From: Ramazzottius varieornatus
Lineage: Eukaryota > Tardigrada > Eutardigrada > Parachela > Ramazzottiidae
Assembly (NCBI GenBank): GCA_001949185.1
Contig: BDGG01000001.1
Location: 2,311,324 to 2,375,323 of the forward strand
Length of the DNA stretch: 64,000 nt
Direction of reading: 5' to 3'
Below the pieces are notes generated by a model, which was given only the letters and a program-made list of their open reading frames with translations, searched no databases and was not told the DNA's origin. Below, piece after piece: positions 24,539 to 35,710 of this stretch (within the stretch, counting starts at the first letter, position 1; each line of letters opens with the position of its first letter). The translations under genes were made by a program, and so were the position numbers.

Positions 24539-27436
24539 CGGCACCATGCAGCCCTTCAAAGTCTTCTTCGATTGAAGGCGAAGTGCGTCGCTTCAAGATA
24601 GAAGACGGTACTGGATATATGTTCCGGGTTGTCTGTCAGATGGTCGAAGCAGTCGTTGGTCATGAGAATTTCATCGTCACCTGGAAAGGTACGAGATAAC
24701 TTTCCAAGGAAAGTTTTCATTTTGCTGAACTGTTGGCATCACTGGCATATCTGTGACTGTGGTGCTTCTTCATAGATAGCGACAACGACTCCATCCATGT
24801 GACATCAGAGAGCGAGTTCACCGAATGCGTCGATCACACTGCCTGGAGGACTCGCCGCGGTGACCTGATCAAGCTGTACGTCAGGAGTGCCAGTCAGGAG
24901 GATCCTCACGGGAAGAACAAGTTCGAAGGTAAGTCGTGTTTCGATGTACAGTAGCTGAATCTGTCACAATAATAAATTATTGTACCGATTCTCTTGTATC
25001 TTTATTGGAAAGACAATATTCCGTTCTCAAAAGCGAGAAGATAGCGAAGCAACAAAACAAAAACAACTACACACGGACAGACTTTCCCTCTTCAAGTCTA
25101 AAACGTAAAACAACTCATCAAGACCCTTAGTGTCCTGTACGGTGGAGAGAACAGAATAGGAATTTCCACGCTGAATATCTATCGACACTCTCTGTTTAAA
25201 GAAAGAAAAGGCTCTAGATTCCCCCGTCACCTCTACAATGTTTCTTCCGACCGACTTAAACAGCTCCGTCGCACAGGGTCCCCATGGTCCGGGGTCTCCA
25301 GAACAACAGGACAGAACAGGAACTGGTTACCGATGTCCCGTTACTTCGTAATCTTTCTCTTTTCGGCGGCATCGGCAGCGAATCCGGCTTTGACCGTTGA
25401 CATGGCGAAGTTGGTAAGGGCCAGGGTGTCAACCACTGTGACGTCCCAGACGAGCTCGTTACCGTTCTTCCATGGGACTTGTGTCATACCGTCTGGTCGT
25501 CTCTTGTCCTTCCGGAAGATCCCTGGTGATTCAAGGATGGCCGGTATCTGGGCTGATGTCAGGGCACGTTTGAGCGACTCGTTTAGCGCGCTGTGTCGGC
25601 TGTAACGACCGCCACTAAACTTGCAGCTCGGCTTCGCTGTCCAAATCGGCTTGGGGAAGGATGTCGAGCACCAGTTGGTGTACGGAATGGATCCATGCCA
25701 AGAAGGCAGGAAGCGCGATCTCTTTTGTACGACGGATGCCTAATCCACCTAGATCGACCGGGAGTGTTGCTTGTCGCCACGGACCGGAAGTCATCTCAAC
25801 GTTCGTAATCTCCGCCAGACTTTCAAGAACCACCTCTTCGAACTCTTCCAATACCCACGGGACCTTCCAGACGGGAGAGCACCGAATGATGTAGAGGGAC
25901 TTGGGCAGACAAAGGCAGTTCTTTAGGAGGAAGAGGGCCTGGTGGGCAACCAGTTTAGTTTTGCCTGTACTAACTTGATCTTTCTTATTTTTACTCGGAC
26001 GACATCCTCCACACCCTCTTCCATCAGTAGAGCACCCAGCAGACTCAGGTCATTCCTGCAGGGGAAAAGGATACCTGGACAGGCGGTTGCTGCTGCTTCT
26101 TGGCTGGCTTAGCGTTCTTGAAGTGAACCACCGAACGCGAAGAGCTCACACTTGGATGGGTTCAACTCCAGTCCCACTTTCCTCCCTTCCACCACCACGT
26201 GCAAATCAAACAAGACACGACCACCGATGGTTCCATCGTCAAGATACCACACATTCAGTGGCGACTTTAGAGTCTTGGTGAGGCTCTCGATTACGAGGCA
26301 AAATAGAAGGGGCCCCAAAGGATCGCCCTGTTGCACGACCCTTGCGGACTCTATGGTGTGCTGACCGAAGAGAAGCTTTGAATTATGCCTTTAGGTCTGC
26401 CAGACGAAAGCGTGGTAGGCTGGCAAAGCTTCCTTGACAACACGGAGCAGAACGTCGCGGTGTATCGTGTTGAAAGCATTCCGGAAGCACTATTGTACTT
26501 AGGTATCAATACGGAAATTGACGATTCGATTTCTTGATTGCAGGTGTCATTTGTGATGGCTGCGACGGAACTCGATATAAAGTATTAGGTACTTAACAGA
26601 CTCTCTCTCTCTCTCTCATTTCTTCCTGAATAAATCTTGACCTTGAATAAATCCCTTGAATGGACCTTGAATAAATCTTGTGTCCTTCTTCCAGTGCCTG
26701 GTCTGCAAGGATTTTGACCTGTGCGTCAAATGCGAGACTAAAGGAAAACACTACCAGCACACCATGTTGGTCATTCGCAAGCATCGCGATTTGAAGGTAA
26801 CGCCACCAACAGACAGTCGAGACTTTCGACCCTCTTCCGTTTTTTTCCGACGCTTTCGCCCCTGTGTAACTTAGGTGATCACTGGTTTTGATAACGAGAA
26901 TTTTTTTATCACAGAAAACGCTGTCTAAGATAGATCCCGACTTCAAGAGTCTCATCGTGGAAAAGCCCAAAACTAACGCTTCGGTCCTCCCAAATCCCAC
27001 CAAAAACCTCGCCGCCACGCAGCGAGATCTTACCGCTCTGGCCAATGGTATCAAGTCTATAAAAACCACTACCGCTAAGACTGCTACCCTGAAACCCGTG
27101 ACCAAGGCTACTACCACCACCACCAAGCAAGCCGACGCAATTCCTCCGGTCAACCCAGTGGTCCCAGTGGCAGTGGATGCCCCTCTCACCATCACCAGCA
27201 TCGAGCCAACTAAAGCTCAATCAGTGGTCGTCTCAACCGAGGACTTCCCTCCGATGCCACCGCCACCATTCTTAGCCACCGCGTCTTCAATAGCTGCCAC
27301 GAAACCAACGACCGCCACACACGTCGGGCCACCCAATGGCTCCTTTCAGTACAATCCATACAGTCCTTTCGGTGCCAATCAAATAAACGGTTTCTATATT
27401 CCCTCGGGGTTTGTCGAGAGCCCATTCTCACCATAA
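24539..27436 (+). pseudogene. p62/sequestosome-like gene, 5' half (PB1 + ZZ), disrupted
   Basis: p62 proteins are autophagy receptors that oligomerise through PB1, bind ligands through a ZZ finger and cargo through UBA. Recognisable exons: PB1 first part ending 24688 (EGEVRR...RVVCQMVEAVVG...IVTWK), PB1 second part 24776-24928 with the acidic OPCA-like DSDNDSIHVTSESEF, ZZ first part 26544-26581 (CDGCDGTRYK), ZZ second part 26695-26796 (CLVCKDFDLCVKCETKGKH), and a Pro/Thr-rich linker exon from 26915. All zinc ligands of the ZZ finger are present. Lesions: the homologous start (MQPFK) is out of frame with the rest because of an apparent 11-nt loss, and a TAA at 27434 interrupts an otherwise open Gly/Ser/Pro-rich reading that continues to the gap. 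A dead LINE occupies the intron 24929-26543. The UBA end is missing here; a likely continuation lies at 36.7-38.4 kb. It may still make a truncated protein. Confidence 0.6.
25230..26510 (-). mobile_element. 5'-truncated non-LTR retrotransposon fragment
   Basis: The minus strand encodes reverse-transcriptase palm motifs in broken frames: NAFNTIHRDVLL at about 26.48 kb, QQGDPLGPLLFCLVI, then the catalytic WYLDDGTIGG, then LELNPSKCELF. Further downstream come LPVDLGGLGIRR, PAFLAWIHSVHQL, and near the end KRRPDGMTQVPW followed by LVWDVTVVDTLA. The PD...DVT spacing resembles the restriction-like endonuclease found in some LINE clades, but I cannot prove that. At least one stop lies between the palm motifs. 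It sits inside an intron of the p62-like gene in the opposite orientation. Ends are approximate; I see no clear target duplication. Confidence 0.75.
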
Positions 27437-27574
27437 AATAGTAGCGGTAACGGCTCTGGCTCGTTTGGTGGATACGGTGGTCAGCCGCCGATCTACCCTC
27501 CTTCAGCTGCCGGTTATCCAAGTCGACAAAGGTTAGACTGGTTGCAAAATCAGGCTACGTCTTGCTATTCGAAC

Positions 27575-27624
27575 NNNNNNNNNNNNNNNNNNNNNNNNNN
27601 NNNNNNNNNNNNNNNNNNNNNNNN
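27575..27624. other. Assembly gap (50 N) at the centre of an inverted repeat
   Basis: Fifty Ns. Left flank AATCAGGCTACGTCTT (within 27544-27563) and right flank AAGACGTAGCCTGATT (27625-27644) are complementary, so the gap falls between two palindrome arms. It is also where the p62-like gene stops being readable. Confidence 0.9.
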
Positions 27625-27739
27625 AAGACGTAGCCTGATTTGCATGGACGTATGTACACGCTAGCACACTGACCTAGTTTCATTTAAGCTTGGAAGACTG
27701 AGCAGAGAGCGAGCGACCAATGTCCTGTTGCACACGGCG

Positions 27740-27747
27740 TGACGTCA
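27740..27747. promoter_or_regulatory. CRE/ATF palindrome TGACGTCA at left end of the two-gene unit
   Basis: A perfect TGACGTCA about 340 bp upstream of the plus-strand gene's likely start at 28084. The same octamer is repeated upstream of the minus-strand gene at the other end. Confidence 0.45.
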
Positions 27748-27793
27748 CGGCATGTAAGTCGTAGCCGATGGCGCGAAACCGTTGCTTCGCGCC

Positions 27794-27827
27794 AAAAGTG
27801 GACGGTGGGCAGAGACTATCCATTTTT
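27794..27827. repeat. GGATGG-type hairpin, copy 1
   Basis: AAAAGTGGACGGT pairs with ACTATCCATTTTT, upstream of the plus-strand gene. Confidence 0.6.
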
Positions 27828-27960
27828 AGTGGCCGACCAGTGGTACTCGACCTAGTGACTCGGGTCTGCTGGGTGGGTGGCAGTTGTAGTGCGTAAATGG
27901 CTTCATCGTTCAAATGTGGCGTTCAGACCCGGTACAGAAAGCGAGGTCGATCGTGTAGCC

Positions 27961-28004
27961 GGGCTAAAATTCGATGGTAGTCGACGACCATCCACTTTTA
28001 GCCC
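27961..28004. repeat. GGATGG-type hairpin, copy 2
   Basis: GGGCTAAAA at the left and TTTTAGCCC at the right form the outer stem, around CGATGGT and ACCATCC. A looser related palindrome follows at 28031-28057. Confidence 0.75.
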
Positions 28005-28083
28005 ATGCAGTACTTTGATTCGGTAGACTCAAATGGATGGCCTTCGGCGAATCCATCATGAATGGAGACGCTTCCCCACCACC

Positions 28084-31003
28084 ATGGTCACTCGCTACGA
28101 GCCCGGCAAGAAGAAGATGGCCGTCTTTCTGGTGATTGCGGATCACATTGATGGGCCGGAGCAAAAATCTGCAGGGGAATGGGCGAAACTCTTGCTGCGT
28201 TGGGCGGTAAGCGGTAATACGTTGTACTGTGGGTGCAAAAGGATATCACACAGTTCACGTCTTAGGTGGACAACTCCTGGGACATTGTGCAGGATGAATA
28301 CGGCGATCCGGTGGCGCCAATGCGGGCAAAGTGTCAAACTGGGGTATGTAAGACTATTAAACCGTCGTGTGGTACTGGTGATCTGACATCTGGTTCTTTC
28401 AGCGTTGGCGGCTCTAGAAGATGATTACGATGGTTTCGTCGGGAAGTACATTTTCAAAGCCTTGGCTCTATATCTAAAGGCGCCGGTCTATATGTGGAAC
28501 GGCGAAGTGGCAGGGGAACCGACCGTCGTGAGTAGAGGGACCATCTGAGAAATGGGGGTTCGTGGGTATGAGGTGGTACCGTTCATCATTCGACTGTTTA
28601 CAGTATAAGCGAAATGCCGTCCCGGGGCAAGACGAAGCGCACTTTTTATACTTTTCGGACGGCTTTGGCAGTCTGCGTATGACGGACCAGCTGCGGGGAC
28701 CGGTGTAGCTGATCCTGGACGAGGATGAGAACGGAGCTCGGCGCATCCGAAGCAAGACTCTCGGATGTATCGAAACGTCTCGTTCTCCACCGCCCCAAGG
28801 TCCGCTATCAGCGAAAACCCAGTCGGCCTTGACTGAATTGCAGGTACTGGTTCCGGATGCCTATAATGGGATGGTTGGTTCTGACCGTCCATTTCTAGGA
28901 AATTTACGGTATATGGTTCATGTTTTACAGTGTGTAACCGAACCGGAGCGTCGTGTGGCGAGGTTGGATGAAACAGTCGAATCAAAGACGGGGCTGTGGA
29001 TTAGTCCAGCCACATACAACAACGACACAGAGCTAGTGGCCGATTCTCCAGACGCTCTCTACCCGTCCATCAGCCCGGTGCGCGTCGACACTTTGCCAGA
29101 ACGCAACAAGCCGCCCTCTCTACCGGCGTCCCCGTAAGGCATTACCCCTAGTCCCCTAACGCCGAAAAAGATGCGGCCATTGGTACAAGATAACACTCTT
29201 ATAAAAACTCGAACATATCTGAGAGAGTTCTGTCCTTTACAGACGCCGATGGGCCAACTCTCTGTATCCACCTCAGTCATCCCTGTGGCCCCTGTGGTGG
29301 ACATTGAGCCGTCAACGTCTAGTGTCGTGCCAGATGTGCCGGTCACGACGCCGAAGCTGGCAACAGCGCGTTATAATGCACTCAACTACGGATGGGACCG
29401 TCACGAAGGTACAAACGGGTGCTCTAACGAGTGGGGCCACAATCCCTAGTGCCAATGAATATTGTATTGTCTTCTTGTAGACTGGCATACGATAACGTTA
29501 CATTGGCTTCGAAATGAAGGCCTGGCCTACTGCTGTGGAGCCCAACTAACCCCTTTAACCTCACCAAATCGAGCGGTGCAGACTCTGACGTGTAGTGCGG
29601 TTACGTTGAAGCTGTGCTGCGCACCGGGTGCCCTGAAGAAGTATAAGTGTGACACATCGATGCGCGCCCAACGTTACCATACTCTGACTAGTTTCGTCTA
29701 CTATGGAAGTGGTAAGGGATCTTGGCGAAAATCACGGCCGCGTTCACATAGCAAGCCATTACGGTGTGCCGTGTTTTTCCAGTGTTCGAAGCTGGCGATT
29801 TGCCGACAGACATGCCGGATAACGTGCGACTGAGTTTTTACAAGTCTTATACAGCCAACACAGTTGCCGTTCCCGTGAACCAGCCCATGTCGACTCAGGA
29901 GGAAGAGATGGTTTTCTATAAAGCCGCGGCCGAGCGGTTGCGATTGTCCATCAAGGCGTGCGATTATCTCGGCCCAGCTCTATTAGCGAAGATGGACAAG
30001 TGTGACGAACCGATCAAGACATCGATGGTGGTGACAAAGTTTCGACTCTAAGTCGGGAAAACACTTCAGTTGGCGGGTATCCCTGACGATAACGTCGTGA
30101 TCATTAATACGATGTATGTCGGAGACAAGCTGGGAGGCACACCAACCGAGCCGGACAACCTAGAACCATGCAAAGTGACATACGCGATCAACCGTAAGTG
30201 GTAGAACAGCTTGTGGTGAACTGCTTGTGGCACTCAAAGTGGATGGATCGCATCGACCATCCCTTTTTAAGACCATCGATGTTTGACAGCTATTCTCGAC
30301 GATGACCCACCGCAAGTAAGGGGCGAACCAACAGTAATACATGAAAGCCCGATGCAAGAGTTGCATTTTCCGTCATTGTTTACGTTGAGCACATCTATAC
30401 AATCCTGACTGAATTTCCCTTGCTGCAGGATCACGCGTTCTGGCGGTGAACCTCCGGTTCCACACGGAGGTGCCCGACATTCCGGGACTGCCTGCCTGGT
30501 TGTCCGTCAGTGGATTCAGCAAGGACAATTTTAAAAGTTCCAAGGGACTAGTATTCAACCGGGATGAATACTACACGGCTGTTCTGCCAACCTTACTAGC
30601 TGCGGCTCGTCGCGAGCTCGGTGGGGCCGCCAAGATTGTGCTCATCCACGACAATGCTCCATATCTGTCGCCGGATGCAGAGTCATGGATGAAAAAGTTG
30701 GCCAACATGTGCGGTGGGCCGCAGCCGGTGGTGCTCAAGTTGGTGAACGACAAGGGGAAGAATGAGATGAATAGACCGACGGCTCAGTTTCTCAACCCCA
30801 CTTACCAACGCAATCTGTCGGAGATGATGAAATGGCTCATGACATTTGTGATGAAACATCTGCCAGCGTCACAGTCGAGGCTGGAAAAGACTGGAGGCGG
30901 TTCGCCAGGTTGTGCAGTATGGTATGAACAACCCCGATGCCGATGGTCGTGGTTCCGAACGACCTTGCTGGACGCCAGGACTGGCCGATTCGTTCGTCAG
31001 TGA
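28084..31003 (+). pseudogene. Plus-strand gene of the unit: OTU-like N-terminal part, DDE-transposase-like C-terminal part, decayed
   Basis: Probable exons: 28084-28203 (ATG start, MVTRYEPGKKKMAVFLVIAD), about 28265-28344, about 28402-28509, about 28602 on, then several up to 30191, and 30429 to about 31000. The third and fourth exons (KALALYLKAPVYMW, then DEAHFLYFSDGFGSL) loosely resemble an OTU cysteine-protease fold; this is tentative. The last exon has GLVFNRDEYYTAVLPTLL, then KIVLIHDNAPYLSPDAESW and FLNPTYQRNLSEMMKWLM, the order and spacing of an IS630/Tc1-type DDE domain (conserved HDNAP aspartate, downstream acidic residue before a Trp). In-frame stops (TAG after GSLRMTDQLRGPV, TAA after SLPASP, TAA after TKFRL) and a shift near 30890 interrupt it. 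Introns carry hairpins of the unit. Function is inferred only. Confidence 0.45.
30235..30270. repeat. GGATGG-type hairpin, copy 3 (intronic)
   Basis: AAAGTGGATGGAT pairs with ACCATCCCTTTTT, 42 nt after the donor GTAAGT of the exon ending at 30191. Confidence 0.75.
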
Positions 31004-31150
31004 TATTGTGGCTGGGTTTTCCTCTGGTCCCTCTTTTTCCAATTTGATTTTTGCTATCCGAGACTGCGGCGGGGTGAGGGCGCACACCAACCGCGGTTGG
31101 TAATTTTTTTTTGTTCAATTTGAGTAATTCCCTTTGATGTTTCATTCCTC

Positions 31151-31186
31151 TATAAAGGATGGTCGTCGCCGACCATCCCTTTTTAG
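31151..31186. repeat. GGATGG-type hairpin, copy 4 (between convergent genes)
   Basis: TATAAAGGATGGTCGTCG pairs with CGACCATCCCTTTTTA. This is the strongest of the set. It lies between the 3' ends of the two convergent genes, where it could act in 3'-end formation. Confidence 0.8.
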
Positions 31187-31450
31187 TATGACATTTTGGT
31201 CATCAGCTACAATTTGGTTTAACGGTAAAGTAAAACTTCCGATTGCACAACTATCACTCCTGATAATTTTCCTACAGTAGTTTTAGTATTAAACGGGACA
31301 GGGAAACGTCTCGAAACGTAAAGAAAATCTAGGGAAAAGTATTCTCCTCGGCGACCGTCGCTTTAGCCTTCCACGCGGCGACCTTCTTCCCAGCGGCGCG
31401 CTGATGAGATCCGGGGGCGTCATCGCCGACGCTTCTTCCGGGGACGCTTT
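31187..31450. other. Gap between the convergent genes of the unit
   Basis: AT-rich spacer with no open frame of interest; it holds the 3' flank of the minus-strand gene. Confidence 0.4.
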
Positions 31451-31785
31451 CTAAGCGGGTTTCTTGGCTGGCGACTTGGCCTTGGTCGGGGACGTCTGAG
31501 CTGCCAGTGCCGCCGTATAGGCACGGGTTTCCGTGGTGAAGCGCTCAAGATCAGCCGCCGCGGCATCGGTGTACCGCTACAAGGAAGAGTGCGTGACCGG
31601 TGAGATGACCGACAGACTGGCTATGCTGACCTACCTGCTTGGCGTCAGCCGGCAAAGCCGCCCACGCCGCCAGTGCTTCCGTCTTCAATTCGGCCGTCTT
31701 GAGCGTGGAATGTTTCTGTTGGTAGTGGTTCTTGAAGTGCGTATACGCCGCCAAGGGTCGACGAGGAGCCTATGAAGAATGAACA

Positions 31786-31823
31786 CTATAAATGGATGGT
31801 CACGGGAGACCATCCATTTTTAG
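31786..31823. repeat. GGATGG-type hairpin, copy 5 (intronic)
   Basis: TATAAATGGATGGTC pairs with GACCATCCATTTTTA, inside the intron before the HMG-box exon of the minus-strand gene, starting about 19 nt after its donor. Confidence 0.8.
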
Positions 31824-32484
31824 GATGAACAGTCCGACTTACATTGCCCGTGTTAGCCGGTCGTCCAACTTGCCCCTTGTTCTTCCGGTTGCGCTTGGCG
31901 CGAACCTTGAGGTTGGCCAACGAGGCCTGTTGCTCAGCGGTCAGCGGCGTATAATACCCCAAGGGCTGAATGGACAGCAGCATACGGGCGCGATTCCAAA
32001 TCTCCTGGCGCACGTAGGATGACATGCTCTTGACTCCTGGCCATGACTGTGTGTGATTGGTACTACCCGCTACAAACGGCAACATTAGAGGTCAAAGGGT
32101 ACTACCAGCGTCCAACTTACCGTTGCCCACACTTTGCTTGTTACGATCCTGACCTTTGGCTCGCTTCTTCAGTGCTTCCAGTCCGTCCACGCGCACGGGA
32201 ATGGACGTCTGCGCGACGAAGCGCTGGTACTGCGCACCGGCTGGTTAGACGGTCCAGCCTTTGCTGTTTCGGACTGCTTGCCTTTATCCGCTCGCCAAGC
32301 CTGTAAATCATAAAAATCATACGACGAAAACCAGCTAGGCACAATGGCAATGACACCGGCTTACCGCCACAACCTTTCGCAGCTCGTCCGCATCGGGGTC
32401 GTCACTTTGCCAGCCGAGAATGTCCGCCTGGGGTATCGGCACAAACTGGGCCATTTCAATCTACCACATAGATATATACACACT

Positions 32485-32524
32485 CGCTAAATATGGATGG
32501 ATGTCGGTGACCATCCCTTTTTAG
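32485..32524. repeat. GGATGG-type hairpin, copy 6 (intronic)
   Basis: GCTAAATATGGATGG pairs with CCATCCCTTTTTAGC, about 10 nt after the donor of a minus-strand intron. Confidence 0.8.
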
Positions 32525-33799
32525 CAACGCCTACCGTCTGATTCTTTTCTCGCTCCAGCTCCGCGGCAATGTCGTGTGGCAGTAGGACCTCGTCTGTTTT
32601 CGCCAGTGCATTAACTTCCGCTCGTGCCTGTAACCGTAAACTGCATTGCGCCGTCACATAGACGCTTAATGGTGCACCGGTTTGAACATACCTGCTCAAA
32701 GCGCCACCAGTCGGTCAAGAAGTGCAGCTGGACAATGGCCTGTTTGTTCTTTGACAAGTTCTGGTAGGTGCGACTCTTGCTGGACCATTTCGCCAGATAG
32801 GAGGAGAATGGGGCATCATCGCGGCGTGACGCGAAATAACTGGCCACATCGGGTGCGGGAGCCAGTTCATAACGACTGTCGAGAATCAGGGCTCGTTCGA
32901 CCTTGCCTGACTTTGATTGGCCAAATCGACACTTGTATTTGACCTAAGAAGAGACCGAGGTTAATAAAGTGTCTCCGAGGCCATACCGAGAACCATATAC
33001 TTGTCCTTACCTGCTGATTGGGTGGAGTGGTATTCAGGGCAGCGCTGAACGGCCACGAGTTCACGGAACAGTCGGTCAAGTCGCTAAAATTTGTAAGGCC
33101 ACTGACTGGCACGGCCGTCCCAGCCTCCACATTGTCCAAAACGTTGCCCTGTTCCTACCAACAAGTCCATCATATTAGCGTATTAGGGCACATAACTTGC
33201 TGAATACCGCCGTCACTGACCTGAAACACGGCCAAGTAACGGTCCAGCGTCTTCAACAGAGAGGCAGCTGTTGCAGGATTATCCTTCAACGCCTTCAGGA
33301 TCCAGGACCAGTTGTCGGCAAACGACTCCACTTCCGGCTCGAATCGCAAATGAAGAAGGGCCGTAGTACTGACGTCCGGACACATCATCCCGTGCAGGAT
33401 ACGCCGCTCGGATATGCCCGCCAACGAGTCTTTTGGTCGGACCAACTTGACCATGTCCGCTGCTGTTGGGTCGAAGGTCATCGTGACCTCCTCAGTCGCG
33501 TCGTCGTCCTTGTCCGTTGAGGCGGACACAGCACCAACACGCTTGCCGCGGAATTTTCGCGAGGACTTCGCACGGCGACCCTTTTTGGCGTTGGGTCTGT
33601 CTTGTCCGCTGGTCGCGTCTGTTGATGTTGCTGGGCTGCCGGAACGGCGTGGGACGAAGACGGAACCGTCATCATCTGGACTTGTTCCTGGACACCGGCC
33701 AGTGCGGGGTTTCCAGCCGTGGTGTTGGCCGCAGCATTCTCGGCCGACTTCTTCGCGCTAGGCTGCAAATAAACATGTACTGTAGCATCCACAACAGAC

Positions 33800-33834
33800 T
33801 ATAAAGGGATGGTCATCATCAACCATCCATTATT
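33800..33834. repeat. GGATGG-type hairpin, copy 7 (intronic)
   Basis: TATAAAGGGATGGTC pairs with AACCATCCATTATT, about 7-10 nt after the donor GTATGC of a minus-strand intron. Confidence 0.78.
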
Positions 33835-34487
33835 CGGCATACCTTGAGAATATCCAATTCAATGTCGGCCTTGGCCAGGTTGTGTTCGGCCACTACCTTA
33901 ATCATCTTGGCCTCGAGCCGATCCCACGGTTCTTGGGCCTTGTGCAACTTGTGAAAGTACAGCGCGAGACTGCCACCTTTCAAGAGCATCGGCCCCATCT
34001 TAACCTCGTCGTCTTTCAGGCCCACGATGGTCCCTTGTTCCAGTTCTTTCAACAACAAACGGAGGTGGGGATAGACGTTGTTGGGCGCGGTGGCCAGCCA
34101 GCGGAGGGCCGCCATCATGTCGCTGTCCCACACCTTCTTCACCTACAACGATCGCCTGCGACGGACAAGGTACCAAACATGATATCGCACAAACGATCCG
34201 ACATAGTCAGACGGGCATATTCCGCTACTTACGTTCGGTTCAAAAGCAGACAGATAACGCTTTGTGCGGGTAAACAAATCAGCTGACACATCCCAGGGCT
34301 CGTAATCCACATTGGCCATCTGCTGCGACGGTCGCCACTCCACCAAACGAAATCGGAAGATCTTGACCCATTGGTACACGGTGGCAGCCGTGGCACGCGT
34401 ATGGTCAAAGTTGACAACGTTGGCGTAGACCTCGCGTTCTGCGGCCGGAAAGTCATAGACGATAAAGACCTGCAAATACAAATAGAC

Positions 34488-34527
34488 GCTATTAATGGAT
34501 GGAATCCAGTGACCATCCAATTTTAGC
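34488..34527. repeat. GGATGG-type hairpin, copy 8 (intronic)
   Basis: GCTATTAATGGATGG pairs with CCATCCAATTTTAGC, about 23 nt after the donor of a minus-strand intron. Confidence 0.8.
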
Positions 34528-35284
34528 GAACCAGGCTTGAGTTGCATACCGGTACTCGTGTTCTCACGGTCCAGTACCGATCAGGCAGCTCACGGCGTCG
34601 CGGGTCCTTCTCACGACGTTCCGCCACCATCTTCCTAGCGGCTAGACCATGATTGCCTACAAGCACATGTTACAATGCAATATTCACAACGGGTTTCTCG
34701 ACTTGCACGGGCAACTTACCGCTGGAGACCTTCACGAACCAAACTAGGCGAGCTTTGGCTAACCGTCTTCGCAGCACATCGATCGGCTCGCCGTGGAAAT
34801 ATGACTTTTTCTGCTTGACATCGGCCGGATCGGTGATGGTCTGCCGATCCGGCCTGCCAAGGTGTCAAACTGGAACGAATCTGTCAGCGCATCTTCCACC
34901 TCTTGCGCCCGCTGGAAGACATCCGTTCCCGCCTGTTCCGCTGCAGCCTTGTTGTGGCCAATACCCGGGATAACAACGTATGCCTTGTGCAGCGGAGTGC
35001 CATGAGGGCTCTTGTCCTGAATGTCGGCGACCTCTCGGTCGATCTTGGACTGGATCAAGTCTCTCACCAGACCATCGTCTTCAGTGGCATTGAGCAGCCG
35101 ATGTAGCGGAAAGTCCTTTGGTATCCCGCCAACTAGCAAAAAAATCACAACAACGGATTAGATTGCATACCGAGAACCGCAATGTTTCAAACTTACACAG
35201 ACGGTGCTGGTCAAACACCACATAGACGTTCTGTGAAATGATCCCGCCGGAAGTGGTGGCCTATAATCCAACAGACGTAAGAAC

Positions 35285-35324
35285 ACTAAAAATGGATGGA
35301 TATCCAGAACGATCCACTTTTAGC
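35285..35324. repeat. GGATGG-type hairpin, copy 9 (intronic)
   Basis: CTAAAAATGGATGG pairs with CGATCCACTTTTAG, about 22 nt after the donor GTCAGT of a minus-strand intron. Confidence 0.78.
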
Positions 35325-35710
35325 AACGTATAATATAATACTGACCTCCGTGCCATCGCTCAATGTATCAAGCAGAGCCCGACGTCGAGGACTAGGGTCC
35401 TTCGCTGGAGACTTGCGAGGTGACTGGGAGCCGCGAGGACCACCCGAGCGTAACGCGGACATTCCGGCAGGAACGGCTGGAACAAAGACACATTCAGACT
35501 CGTCCATAAACTCTTTAGACCCCAAGCTTCTCGTCAGTACGTCTACTGTCCATCCGCATGAGTCACATCACTCTATATATTAGGCCATACAGCATACTGT
35601 ATCGCCACGTACCCCGGTGAGGAGACGGCAGACAAAGCCAATCTGGAACAGCTGACTATCCCGCACCTGCAGCAGAGTCACGTTACGGACAGACGGAGGA
35701 TGAAGGTCCA

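Noticed and set aside
26600-26625. CTCTCTCTCT run as a microsatellite of interest
   Set aside because: Ordinary short pyrimidine tract ahead of a splice acceptor.
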